A DNA stretch of 64,000 nt from NCED01 sp035493955 (GCA_035493955.1 DATJHI010000035.1:186001-250000); one strand, 5' to 3'; shown: positions 52,096 through 61,151, numbered from the stretch's first letter. Program-made: numbers and translations. The notes: a model not told the origin generated them from the letters alone.

Positions 52096-53036
52096 TCTAC
52101 GCCCTGCGCCACCGCACCGCCTATACCTACGAAGCCACGGTCAGCTTCGCCCGCTGCGTCCTGAGGCTCACCCCCCGTTCCTCCGCGAGCCAGACGGTGC
52201 TGGAGAGTTCGGTGGTGGCGACCCCGACCCCGTCGAGCATCGTCCGGCGCATCGGTCCGTTCGGCGAGGAGACCCTCACCCTGGTGATCGACCAGCCGCA
52301 CAAGGCCCTGGTGATCGAGGCCAGGTCCCGCGTCGACGTCCATGCTCCGCCGGTGGCGGAGCCTCGCCTCAGCCTGCCTTGGGAAGCGGTGCGGGCGGCC
52401 AGCTACGAGACTGCGGCGCTGGGGCCCGAGGGCCCGGCTGCTTACCTCTATCCCACCGCCCGCACCCCGATCGTCGCCGCGATCACCGACTATGCACGGG
52501 CGAGTTTTCCGCCGGGACGGCCGATCGTCGAGGCGGCGGCGGACCTGATGGCGCGGATCAAGTCCGACTTCACCTATGATTCCAAGGCCACCGACGTTTC
52601 GACCCCTGCCGCCGAGGCCTTCGAGGCCCGCCACGGGGTCTGCCAGGATTTCGCCCATGTGATGATCTCGGGCCTGCACGGGATCGGCCTGCCGGCCGCC
52701 TATGTCAGCGGCTATCTGCGCACCATCCCGCCGCCGGGCCGGGCGAGGCTGGAGGGCGCCGACGCCACCCACGCCTGGGTGTCGATCTGGTGCGGCGAGG
52801 ACCGGGGCTGGATCGGCTTCGACCCGACCAACGCCGTCCTGGCCGAGGACGACCACATCGTCCTGGCCATCGGCCGCGACTATTCCGACGTGGCCCCCAT
52901 CGACGGGATCATCCTGGCCCCCGGCCGGCAGACGCTCGAAGTCGAGGTGGACGTGATCCCGCAGGACGAGCTGGTCGCGGTGCTCCGGCCGGCGTTCGGC
53001 GCCCGTCCTGCAGGCAATCGGCACGCCCCCCGCTAG
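52092..53036 (+). CDS. Transglutaminase-like protein 2 of cluster
   Basis: 314 residues, GTG start overlapping the previous stop (GTGA). N-terminal Bact_transglu_N beta domain (RHRTAYTYEATVSFARCVLRLTP), then a papain-like core with the triad Cys184 (HGVCQDFAH), His227 (THAWVSIW) and Asp244 (IGFDPTN). The triad is intact, so it should be an active amide-bond enzyme: peptidase, amidase or transamidase. No signal peptide, hence cytoplasmic. Part of the amidoligase/ATP-grasp operon. Confidence 0.9.
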   Translation: MIYALRHRTAYTYEATVSFARCVLRLTPRSSASQTVLESSVVATPTPSSIVRRIGPFGEETLTLVIDQPHKALVIEARSRVDVHAPPVAEPRLSLPWEAVRAASYETAALGPEGPAAYLYPTARTPIVAAITDYARASFPPGRPIVEAAADLMARIKSDFTYDSKATDVSTPAAEAFEARHGVCQDFAHVMISGLHGIGLPAAYVSGYLRTIPPPGRARLEGADATHAWVSIWCGEDRGWIGFDPTNAVLAEDDHIVLAIGRDYSDVAPIDGIILAPGRQTLEVEVDVIPQDELVAVLRPAFGARPAGNRHAPR

Positions 53037-53108
53037 AGTCCGCTAAGCTTCGGCAACCATCCCCTGGCGACCGACGTTGCCAAGGCGTCTCAGGGTAAGG
53101 GAATATCG

Positions 53109-53915
53109 ATGCGGGTCCGCGCGGGTTTCGAGATCAGCTACGATTGCCCGTCCCCCGTGCCGATGCTGCTGTTGTTGAACGTCCATCCGTCGCGGCTGGG
53201 CGATCTTGAGACCCCGGACACCCTTGGCGTGGACCCCCCGGTTCCTGTCCGCTGGTTCCTCGACGCCTACGGCAACCGCTGCGCCCGCCTGGTCGCCCCG
53301 GCCGGCCGGCTGACCCTGTCGAGCGATTTCGTGGTGCGCGACAGCGGCGAGCCCGACCCCGTCCATGCCGACGCGGCTCAGGCGACCGTGGACGAGCTTC
53401 CCGACGAGGTGCTGCCCTTCCTCCTCGGCAGCCGCTATTGCGAAACCGACCGGATGAGCGACCTGGCCTGGTCCCTGTTCGGGGGGACCAGGCTCGGCTG
53501 GGCGCGGGTCCAGGCCATCGTCGATTACGCCCATCGCCGGATCAGCTTCGGCTATCAGCACGCCCGCCCGACCAAGAGCGCCTGGGACGCCCATGCGGAG
53601 GGCTTCGGCGTCTGCCGCGACTTCGCCCACCTGGCCATCGCCCTGTGCCGCTGCATGAACATCCCGGCCCGCTACTGCACCGGCTATCTGGGCGACATCG
53701 GCGTGCCGGTCTCGCCGGCGCCGATGGACTTCAGCGCCTGGTTCGAGGTCTATCTGGAGGGGGAGTGGCGTGTCTTCGACGCCCGCCACAATGTCCCGCG
53801 CATCGGCCGCATCCTCATGGCCCGCGGCCGGGACGCCGCGGACTGCGCCATCACCACCGCCTTCGGCACGGCCTTCCTGTCCAAGTTCGAGGTGATCACC
53901 CAGGAGCTGCCCTAG
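53109..53915 (+). CDS. Transglutaminase-like protein 3, altered triad
   Basis: 268 residues; AAGGGA lies 7 nt before the ATG. Different N-terminal domain from its upstream neighbour, then the transglutaminase core with Cys169 (FGVCRDFAH) and Asp224 (RVFDARHN). At the place of the usual catalytic His the sequence is DFSAWFEVYL, i.e. Ser209 where His-Ala-Trp is expected. It may be inactive, use the nearby His227, or belong to a subfamily with different chemistry. It lies 72 nt after the second transglutaminase and is probably the last gene of the operon. Confidence 0.85.
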   Translation: MRVRAGFEISYDCPSPVPMLLLLNVHPSRLGDLETPDTLGVDPPVPVRWFLDAYGNRCARLVAPAGRLTLSSDFVVRDSGEPDPVHADAAQATVDELPDEVLPFLLGSRYCETDRMSDLAWSLFGGTRLGWARVQAIVDYAHRRISFGYQHARPTKSAWDAHAEGFGVCRDFAHLAIALCRCMNIPARYCTGYLGDIGVPVSPAPMDFSAWFEVYLEGEWRVFDARHNVPRIGRILMARGRDAADCAITTAFGTAFLSKFEVITQELP

Positions 53916-54131
53916 CGACCCTGGTTCAAGCGTCGCGGCCATATTCGGATGTCGCCCGCTCTCTATTGCCGCCATGACCGAAGATACGCGGCTGGAATGC
54001 CCTCCACCTTAGATTTAAATTGGGAGGCGCCTATCATATTGCGCGAGTAGCCCGCGGAGAGGCTTCGCGAAGCTTCAGGAACTCTTAGCCAGTTGTGGTT
54101 AAGCCTGAAGATCAGGGCTGGAGACTCGCAG

Positions 54132-57100
54132 ATGATATCAACTATCCTCCGGTTGTTCCAAACGCAGGATCCGGCGACCGCCTACCAGGGAGTCTACAAC
54201 TGGCCGCTGGTCGGCCTGTCGGTCGTTATCGCCATCCTCGCCGCCTTCGTCGCCCTTTCGATCGCCGACCGGATCGCCGTGAGCGTCAATCGCCGCAGCG
54301 GCGCGGCATGGGCCAGCGCCGGAGCGCTGAGCATGGGCGGCGGGATCTGGGCGATGCACTTCATCGGCATGGTCGCCTTCTCGCTGCCTTGCGGGGTTCG
54401 GTACGACCCGATGCTGACCTTCCTGTCGATGATCCCCGGCGTGCTGGCCAGCGGCGTGGCCCTGTCGATCATAAGCCGCCCGGCTCCCGGGCTGGTCCGG
54501 CTGGCGTTCGGAGCGGTGTTGATGGGCGCCGGCATCGGCGCCATGCACTACGCAGGCATGGCGGCGATGCGGCCCGAGGCCGTGGCGCGCTATGACGCCG
54601 GCGGGGTGGCGCTATCGGTGCTGGTGGCGGTGGTCCTGGCCTTCACCGCCTTGAGCATTCGCTTGCGGCTCCGGGCCGTAGGGCTGACGGACCGGGCCAA
54701 GACCGTGATCGCGGCCGTGGTGATGGGCTGCGCCATTCCGGGCATGCACTACACGGCGATGCGGGCCTCGGTGTTCTATCCCTTGCCGGGCGCCGTCGCC
54801 GCCACGGCGGCGCTGCCCCCGACCATGCTGGCCCTGATCGTGGGCGGCTTCGGCTTCCTGGTGGCTTTGAGCGCGTTGACCGCGGCGTCGGCGGGGGAGC
54901 AGCGCGAGGCCGCCGGCCGGCTGTTGGAGGAGATGGCCCGTCGCAAGGCCCTGGAGCAGGACGCCCAGAACGCCAGCGCCCGCCTACAGGCGATTTTCGA
55001 CGCCGTGGTCGACGCCATCGTCACCGTCGACGCCGAGGGGCGGATCCGGCAATGGAGTTCCGGGGCGCAGCGCATCTTCGGCTATTCGGCCGAGGAGGTG
55101 ATCGGCAAGAGCATTACCATGATGATGCCCGAGCCCCACGGTTCGGGGCCCGCCGCGTCCATCGGCGGTTTCATCGGGACCGGCGACGCCGGGGTGGTCG
55201 GAACCGGCCGTGAGCTGACGGCGATCCGCAAGGACGGGACCGAGTTCCCGATGGAGCTGGCGGTCAGCGAGGTGAAGTCCCAGGACGAACAGCTGTTCAC
55301 CGGCATCATGCGCGACATCACCGAGCGCAAGCGCGCCCAGCAGGATCTGATCCTTGCCCGCATCCAGGCCGAAGAGGCCAACGTCGCCAAATCCCAGTTC
55401 CTGGCCACCATGAGCCACGAGATCCGCACCCCGATGAACGGGGTGCTGGGCATGGCCAGTCTGCTTGCGGCGACGCCTTTGAGCGTCCAGCAGAGCCGGC
55501 TGGTGGCCAACCTGTCGCGGTCGGGCCAGGCGCTGCTCGGCATCATCAACGACGTGCTCGATTTCTCGAAGATCGAGGCCGGCAAGCTCGAACTGGCTCC
55601 GGTCGAGTTCGATCCTTGCGAACTTTTGGCCGACGTGGCCGACCTGTTCGCGGAGGGTTGCTCGGCCAAGGGACTGGAGCTGATCTACCAAGTGTCGGAG
55701 GAAACCCCGTCGCGGCTGCGCGGGGATTCGGCGCGGTTGCGGCAGGTGCTAGTCAACCTCGTGGGCAACGCTATCAAGTTCACCGAACACGGCCAGGTGG
55801 TGGTCGAATTGGCCGCCCGCCGGATCGACGCCGACTACGCCACCCTCAGCTTCACCGTCGAGGACACCGGCATCGGCATCGAGCCCGACAAGATCGACCG
55901 GGTGTTCAAGTCCTTCGAGCAGGCCGACCAATCGATGCGGCGCGCCCGCGGCGGCACCGGCCTCGGCCTGGCCATCTCCCGCCAGCTGGTCGAGATGATG
56001 GGCGGCAAGATCGAGGTGGAGAGCGAGTTCGGCCGCGGTTCGCGCTTCGGCTTCACCGTCCGCTGCGGCCTGTGCGAGGCCGGCGACCAGGCCGGCCGGG
56101 TGATGGGCCGGCCGCTGAAACTGCTGCTGGTCGACACCAATCGGGCCAGCGCTCACGCCCTGACAGGATACCTGACCCGGTGGGGCCTCGATCCCACCGT
56201 CTGCCGAACCCTTGCCGAAGCGGACGCGGCCATGAACGAGGGCGGCTTCGAAGCCGTCATGCTCGACGTCAAGGGGCTGGGCGCTCCGGGGGTCGAGTTC
56301 GGCCGGCGGATCGCCTCGGGGACAGGGGCCCCGGCGGTAATCTTCCTGACCGGCATGGACCGGCTGATGGTCGACGAGAGCCTCACTCAGGCCGGCGCCT
56401 TCGCCCTGCTCAGCAAGCCGGTGCGGCCGTCGGAATTGTTCGAATGCCTGACCGCCGCGGCCAACAAGGCGGACGAGGGCGGCGCGGCCCGGTTCTTCGT
56501 CAGACGCGCCGCGGCGCCGGCCCTGGGCCGCTTCGAGGCCCGCCTGCTGGTGGCCGAGGACAATCCGGTCAACCAGGACGTCGCCACCGGCATATTGGAG
56601 AGCATGGGCTGTCGCGTGGTCACTGCGCCCAACGGCAAGGTCGCGGCGCGGCTCTTCGCGGAGGAGCGCTTCGACCTGATCCTGATGGACTGCGAAATGC
56701 CGGAGATGGACGGGCTGGAGGCGACCCGTCGCATCCGCCACCTGGAGACAATACCGGGAATATCGATGGCGGGGCGCAGGACCCCGATCGTGGCGCTCAC
56801 CGCCCACGCCCTGGCCGATGTGCACCAGGCGTGTCTGAACGTCGGGATGGACGACTTCCTGACCAAGCCGTTCGACGAGCGACAAATCAACGACGCCCTG
56901 CGTCGCTGGATTCCCGAGTTGGAGGTCGGCGATCGGCGCGGACCTCAGGCCGAAGCCATGTCAGACGCGAGGGTGGGCGCGTCCGTGGCGGAAGCGGCGG
57001 CGGTGATCGATCGCGGCGCCTTCGAAAACGTCACGGCTTTTCGCGGCGACAAGGGTGCGGCCCTGTTGAAGACCGTGGTGGGCAAGCTGCGGGAATCCGG

Positions 57101-57365
57101 GCCGGCCCTGACCGGGGACGTCCTGGCCGCGGCCGCCCAGGGCGACGTCGAGGCCCTCTGGCGCGCCGCCCATAGTCTGAAATCAAGCGCCGGAGCCCTG
57201 GGCGCCGTGCGGTTGTCGGGCCGTTGCGCCCAGATCGAGGCCCTGGGCCGGGCGGGCGATCTGGAGGCGTTGAAACCTCTGCTCGACGGTCTGGAGTCTG
57301 ACCTCAGCGACGCCCTCGCCGCCCTCGCCGCGTTCGTCGGGGAGCCGGATGTCCGAGTCGCGTGA
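54132..57365 (+). CDS. MHYT-PAS hybrid histidine kinase with two REC and HPt
   Basis: 1077 residues from the ATG with GGAG 8 nt upstream. Seven-helix MHYT sensor with three motifs (MHFIGM ~75, MHYAGM ~138, MHYTAM ~205), thought to bind a metal and sense O2, CO or NO. Then a PAS domain (~284-400), HisKA with His429 (TMSHEIRTP), HATPase_c, a first receiver (~670-790) with VMLDVKG but a weakened acidic pocket (VDTN), a second receiver (~810-930) with AEDNPVNQD, LMDCEMPEMDG and TKPFD, and a C-terminal HPt (AHSLKSSAG). All phosphorelay steps except the final output are in one protein. Overlaps the next kinase gene by 17 nt. A GACTC (CcrM site type) lies just upstream. Confidence 0.92.
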   Translation: MISTILRLFQTQDPATAYQGVYNWPLVGLSVVIAILAAFVALSIADRIAVSVNRRSGAAWASAGALSMGGGIWAMHFIGMVAFSLPCGVRYDPMLTFLSMIPGVLASGVALSIISRPAPGLVRLAFGAVLMGAGIGAMHYAGMAAMRPEAVARYDAGGVALSVLVAVVLAFTALSIRLRLRAVGLTDRAKTVIAAVVMGCAIPGMHYTAMRASVFYPLPGAVAATAALPPTMLALIVGGFGFLVALSALTAASAGEQREAAGRLLEEMARRKALEQDAQNASARLQAIFDAVVDAIVTVDAEGRIRQWSSGAQRIFGYSAEEVIGKSITMMMPEPHGSGPAASIGGFIGTGDAGVVGTGRELTAIRKDGTEFPMELAVSEVKSQDEQLFTGIMRDITERKRAQQDLILARIQAEEANVAKSQFLATMSHEIRTPMNGVLGMASLLAATPLSVQQSRLVANLSRSGQALLGIINDVLDFSKIEAGKLELAPVEFDPCELLADVADLFAEGCSAKGLELIYQVSEETPSRLRGDSARLRQVLVNLVGNAIKFTEHGQVVVELAARRIDADYATLSFTVEDTGIGIEPDKIDRVFKSFEQADQSMRRARGGTGLGLAISRQLVEMMGGKIEVESEFGRGSRFGFTVRCGLCEAGDQAGRVMGRPLKLLLVDTNRASAHALTGYLTRWGLDPTVCRTLAEADAAMNEGGFEAVMLDVKGLGAPGVEFGRRIASGTGAPAVIFLTGMDRLMVDESLTQAGAFALLSKPVRPSELFECLTAAANKADEGGAARFFVRRAAAPALGRFEARLLVAEDNPVNQDVATGILESMGCRVVTAPNGKVAARLFAEERFDLILMDCEMPEMDGLEATRRIRHLETIPGISMAGRRTPIVALTAHALADVHQACLNVGMDDFLTKPFDERQINDALRRWIPELEVGDRRGPQAEAMSDARVGASVAEAAAVIDRGAFENVTAFRGDKGAALLKTVVGKLRESGPALTGDVLAAAAQGDVEALWRAAHSLKSSAGALGAVRLSGRCAQIEALGRAGDLEALKPLLDGLESDLSDALAALAAFVGEPDVRVA

Positions 57366-58542
57366 TTCTGCCGGGCGGCCTGCGTCCAGGATTCTGATCG
57401 TCGACGACGATCTCGTCGTGCGCGCCATCATGCGCGCCGAACTCGAAGACGAAGGCTTCGACGTGGTGGAGGCCGGCGACGGGCTGGAGGCGCTGGCCGT
57501 GTGCCGCGAGACCCTGCCGGATCTGCTGGTCGTCGACGTTGTCATGCCCCAGATGGACGGCTACGCGCTGTGCGAGGTGCTGCGTCAGCAGCCGGAGACC
57601 GCCTATCTGCCGATCCTGATGGCCACCGGCCTGGAGGGGGAGGACTCCATCGCCAAGGCCTATGTGGTCGGGGCTACCGACTTCATATCCAAGCCGCTGC
57701 AGTGGACCATCCTGCGCCAACGGGTGCGCTACATGCTCCGCTCGGCCGCGGCCTTCCAGGAGCTGCGACGCAACCAGGCCTATCTCGTCGCCGCCAAGGA
57801 GGCGGCTGAAGCGGGCGACCGGGCCAAGTCGGAATTCCTGGCCATCATGAGCCACGAACTGCGCACGCCGTTGAACGCGGTGATCGGCCTGTCCACCGTC
57901 ATGCAGTCCCAGACCATGGGCGCCTTGTCGCCCCAGTACCTGGAACTGGTCGAGGTGATCATCGACAGCGCGCGCCATCTGCTGACCATGATCGAGGACG
58001 TGCTCGACCTCGCCAATGCCGACTCCCTGAGCCTCGACATCCGGGCCGTGGATCTTGCCGACGCGGTCGCAGCCATGGACGGCCCGGTCCGGGCGCTCGC
58101 CGTCAAGGCGGGCGTTACCTATGGGGCGCAGGTGGAGCCCGGCTTGCCCCCGATCATGGCCGATCCTGAGCGGTTGAGGCGCATCCTGGACAACCTGATC
58201 AGCAACGCGATCAAGTTCAGCCACAGGGGAGGTCACGTGTCGCTTACCGTCGCACAAGAGGGGGACGGCGGTCTTTGCCTCAAGGTCCAGGACGACGGCA
58301 TCGGCATGTCGCCGGACGTGATCGCCCACGTCATGGCGCCCTTCGGCCAGGCCGACGGCGGGACGACCCGTCGGCATGGGGGCGCGGGAGTGGGCTTGCC
58401 GCTTACCCTGAGGCTGGTGAAGCTGCATGGGGCGAGCCTCGAGATCCAGAGCGAAGAGGGTCAGGGCGCCGCTGTTCTGGTGCGCTTTCCCCGAAGCCTG
58501 TTCGCCAGCCCGGTCGGCGAATCCCAGCCTGACTTGGTTTGA
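57349..58542 (+). CDS. Response-regulator/histidine-kinase protein (REC-HK)
   Basis: 397 residues, starting inside the last codons of the MHYT kinase. N-terminal receiver (IVDDD ~17-21, phospho-acceptor Asp63 in VVDVVMPQMDG, Lys in SKPLQ), then HisKA with His169 (IMSHELRTPLNA) and HATPase_c (NLISNAIKFSH, VQDDGIGM, GGAGVGLPLTLRL). No membrane segment. The receiver-first order suggests its kinase activity is controlled by phosphotransfer, plausibly from the HPt of the upstream protein, giving a two-protein branched relay. A DNA-binding output regulator is not adjacent. Confidence 0.92.
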   Translation: MSESRDSAGRPASRILIVDDDLVVRAIMRAELEDEGFDVVEAGDGLEALAVCRETLPDLLVVDVVMPQMDGYALCEVLRQQPETAYLPILMATGLEGEDSIAKAYVVGATDFISKPLQWTILRQRVRYMLRSAAAFQELRRNQAYLVAAKEAAEAGDRAKSEFLAIMSHELRTPLNAVIGLSTVMQSQTMGALSPQYLELVEVIIDSARHLLTMIEDVLDLANADSLSLDIRAVDLADAVAAMDGPVRALAVKAGVTYGAQVEPGLPPIMADPERLRRILDNLISNAIKFSHRGGHVSLTVAQEGDGGLCLKVQDDGIGMSPDVIAHVMAPFGQADGGTTRRHGGAGVGLPLTLRLVKLHGASLEIQSEEGQGAAVLVRFPRSLFASPVGESQPDLV

Positions 58543-58613
58543 TTTCTGCGGCGCCGTTTCCGCCGCGGCGAAACCTCATTCGGTCGAAGTCCGATGTTTT
58601 CAAACAACGGCCT

Positions 58614-58638
58614 GGAACAGCCGGGCTCCCCTGCCGTT
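58614..58638 (+). promoter_or_regulatory. EcfG-type (general stress) promoter for hemerythrin gene
   Basis: GGAAC, 16 nt, CGTT: exact match to the alphaproteobacterial EcfG consensus, in the 132-nt gap before the hemerythrin gene. It would give a leader of about 30 nt containing the GGGAG ribosome binding site. Confidence 0.7.
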
Positions 58639-58674
58639 GAAGGGGCGGGCGATGGCGCCCTTGGGAGAAAGACC

Positions 58675-59190
58675 TTGGCCAACCCTGCCGGAATGGACGC
58701 GATCGCGCTGTTGAAGGCCGATCACCGCAAAGTCGAAGGCCTCTTCGCCGACTTCGAGAAGGCGAGGGGCGCCGATCGTAAGCTGAAGCTCGCTCAGCAG
58801 ATCTGCCTGGAACTGAAGATACACACGATCATCGAGGAAGAAATCTTCTACCCCGCCTGCGAAGGCAAGGTCGATGAGGACCTGCTCAAGGAATCCTACG
58901 TCGAACACGACGCGGCCAAGGTGATGATCGCCGAGATCGAGGCCAGTTCCCCGGACGCCGAATTCTACGACGCCAAGGTCAAGGTGCTTTCCGAAGAGAT
59001 CGAGCACCACGTCGAGGAAGAGGAAAAACGGATGGAGGGCCTGTTCGCCCAGGCCCGCAAGGCCGGCCTCGACCTGGCGGAACTGGGTGAGGAGATGAGC
59101 GCGCGCAAACAGGAGCTGTTGGGCGACGCCAAGTCCGGTCGTGAGCCGCCGACTCGGATGGGCACCATGCCCGATCAGCGTGCGCCCTGA
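58675..59190 (+). CDS. Hemerythrin HHE-domain protein
   Basis: 171 residues from a TTG chosen because GGGAG lies 7 nt upstream; the alternative ATG at 58693 removes five residues and lacks a Shine-Dalgarno. Four-helix bundle with the His/Glu di-iron ligand pattern: ALLKADHRKVEGLF, IHTIIEEEIFYPAC, VEHDAAKVMI and IEHHVEEEEKRM. Such proteins bind O2 or NO or handle iron. C-terminal ~30 residues are Arg/Pro-rich and probably flexible. The EcfG promoter upstream places it in the general stress response (inference). Confidence 0.9.
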   Translation: MANPAGMDAIALLKADHRKVEGLFADFEKARGADRKLKLAQQICLELKIHTIIEEEIFYPACEGKVDEDLLKESYVEHDAAKVMIAEIEASSPDAEFYDAKVKVLSEEIEHHVEEEEKRMEGLFAQARKAGLDLAELGEEMSARKQELLGDAKSGREPPTRMGTMPDQRAP

Positions 59191-59272
59191 TCCTTCGGAA
59201 CTTCGGCCCTGGCGGAACATTCCGGCAGGGACCGGAGCGCCGGCCGTTCCACCCGCTTAAGTCTTGGGATCA

Positions 59273-59605
59273 ATGAACATGCCCCACAATCGAATAGAGG
59301 ACGCCCGCAAGGGCGCCCGCCAGGTGCAGGACGCCGTCAGCGGCGGCCTGGGCGACGGCGAGGCCCAACTGCGGGACACGCTGAACGAGGCCGTAAGCTC
59401 GGTGCAGGACGCTTATGGCAGGGCCAGGGACCAGGCCGACACGGCTCTTGGGGAGGCGCAAGGCCGGGCCGAGGCGGTCTATGGCGAACTGCAGGACTAT
59501 ATCCGGGAGAAGCCGCTGCTGGCGGTGGGGCTCGGGGCCCTGGCTGGGGTGCTGCTCTGGCACATGCTCGGTGCGAACCGCAAGGTCATCTACGTCCGCA
59601 AATAG
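59273..59605 (+). CDS. DUF883/ElaB-like membrane protein
   Basis: 110 residues. A long Ala/Gln/Asp-rich amphipathic helix (~10-75), then one C-terminal membrane helix (KPLLAVGLGALAGVLLWHML) and a short basic end (RKVIYVRK). This is the DUF883 (YqjD/ElaB) layout: an inner-membrane-anchored coiled protein linked in E. coli to ribosome tethering in stationary phase. The start is not certain: ATGs at 59273 and 59279 and a TTG at 59264 are all in frame. It follows the hemerythrin gene by 82 nt; GGAAC-N16-CATT there is one base off an EcfG promoter. Confidence 0.75.
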   Translation: MNMPHNRIEDARKGARQVQDAVSGGLGDGEAQLRDTLNEAVSSVQDAYGRARDQADTALGEAQGRAEAVYGELQDYIREKPLLAVGLGALAGVLLWHMLGANRKVIYVRK

Positions 59606-59642
59606 CGCCTGCGCGCGGTCCAGGCGGGGAGGGGGGCCGGCA

Positions 59643-61103
59643 TTGCTGCTGCGCGAGGGCGACACGTGCTGGCGCGCGGTCCGGGCCGACCGGGCCGCGC
59701 TGCTCATCGACATGGCCTGCTATTTCGAGGCCGCCAAGGCGGCGATGCTCAAGGCGCGTCGCTCGATCCATTTCCTCAACTGGGCCTTTGAACAGGACAC
59801 TTTGTTCAGCCCCCAGCCAGGGGGCGACGGCCCCGCTTCCGACCGCATCGGCAACTTCCTGAAGGCCCTGGCCAACGCCAACCACGATCTGGACGTGCGG
59901 ATCCTCTGCTGGAAGTCGGCCATGCCGGTGGCCGCGACCCAGCACTTCTTCCCGTTTGCCGACCGCCGCGCCTTCACCGGCTCACGGGTCCGTTTCGTCC
60001 TCGACGGCAAGCTGCCGATGGGCGCCTGCCATCACCAGAAGATGCTGATCGTCGACGACGCGGTCGGTTTCTGTGGCGGCGGCGACATCGGCCCCGACCG
60101 CTGGGACACGCCCGAACACCTGGACAACGACACCCGCCGGCAGAAGACCCGCCGCGACCACAAGGACTTCGACAGCCGCCACGAAGTGATGAGCATCGTC
60201 GACGGCGAGGCGGCCACGGCGCTAGGGGGACTGTTCCGGGATCGCTGGCTGCGGGCCACCGGCGAAGCCGTTCCGCCGCCCAAGGGCAGGCGAGGCTCCG
60301 CCTGGCCTGCCTGCGTCACCCCCGATTTCCGCGATGTCGAGGTCGGACTGTCCCGCACCCTTCCGGCCTGGCGAGGCGATCCGTCGGTGCGGGAGATCGA
60401 AAACCTGCACCTCGCCGCCATCGAAGGGGCGCGGGAGGTGATCTATATGGAGAACCAGTACTTCACCTCGCCGGTCATCGCCGAGGCCCTGGCCAAGCGC
60501 CTGCGCGCCCGCTCCGGTCCGGAGGTCATCCTGGTCTCGACAGAGCACTCCCCGAGCTATTTCGACCAGGCGACCATGGACAAGACCCGCATGGATTTTG
60601 TCCGCCATCTGAAGGCCGCGGATCGGCACGGGCGCTTTGGCGCCTACAGCCCGGTCACGACCCTTGGCCGGACCATCATCGTCCACGCCAAACTGACCAT
60701 CATCGACGATGAGCTGCTGCGGATCGGGTCGGCCAACATCAACAACCGGTCCCTGGGCTTCGATACCGAATGCGACCTGTCGATCGGCGCCTCCGGCGAC
60801 GGGGCCGCCCCGGCGCGGGCCAGGATCGCAGCGCTACGGACCAGGCTCCTGGCCCATTGGCTCGGCTGCGATGACGCGGTGGTGGAGGCGGCGCGGGCCA
60901 GGGCCGGCGGCCTGATCGCGGCGCTGGAGGACATGCGCACACACGGCTACGCCCGCCTGCGGCCGATCGAGGTCGGAACCATGAACCTGTTCTCCGCCCT
61001 GGTGGCCAAATATCACCTCGGCGACCCGGTCGGGACCAGGGACGCCTGGCGGCCATGGTCGCGCCGCCAGGCCTGCGGCGCGACCTGGGATCGGCGGGGC
61101 TGA
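59643..61103 (+). CDS. Phospholipase D / cardiolipin-synthase-like protein
   Basis: 486 residues from a TTG preceded by GGGGAGGGGG; no ATG lies near the conserved N-terminus. Two HKD catalytic motifs: H131-Q-K133...D138 (CHHQKMLIVDD) and H348-A-K350...D355 (VHAKLTIIDDE), the latter followed by GSANINNRS. The PLD fold uses the two His for phosphodiester transfer. There are no membrane helices, which argues against classical ClsA and for a soluble PLD-like transphosphatidylase or phosphodiesterase acting on lipids. Follows the DUF883-like gene by 37 nt; probably cotranscribed. Confidence 0.88.
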   Translation: MLLREGDTCWRAVRADRAALLIDMACYFEAAKAAMLKARRSIHFLNWAFEQDTLFSPQPGGDGPASDRIGNFLKALANANHDLDVRILCWKSAMPVAATQHFFPFADRRAFTGSRVRFVLDGKLPMGACHHQKMLIVDDAVGFCGGGDIGPDRWDTPEHLDNDTRRQKTRRDHKDFDSRHEVMSIVDGEAATALGGLFRDRWLRATGEAVPPPKGRRGSAWPACVTPDFRDVEVGLSRTLPAWRGDPSVREIENLHLAAIEGAREVIYMENQYFTSPVIAEALAKRLRARSGPEVILVSTEHSPSYFDQATMDKTRMDFVRHLKAADRHGRFGAYSPVTTLGRTIIVHAKLTIIDDELLRIGSANINNRSLGFDTECDLSIGASGDGAAPARARIAALRTRLLAHWLGCDDAVVEAARARAGGLIAALEDMRTHGYARLRPIEVGTMNLFSALVAKYHLGDPVGTRDAWRPWSRRQACGATWDRRG

Positions 61104-61151
61104 ACCCCCAACACGCTAAGCTGGTTCCGGAGCGCTGAGGGTCTTTCCGGC

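Noticed and set aside
53949..54050. Short plus-strand frame in the gap before the MHYT kinase
   Set aside because: 33 codons, no ribosome site and no coding bias.
59197..59221. EcfG-like site (GGAAC-N16-CATT) upstream of the DUF883-like gene
   Set aside because: One mismatch; same statistical objection, although the location is tempting.
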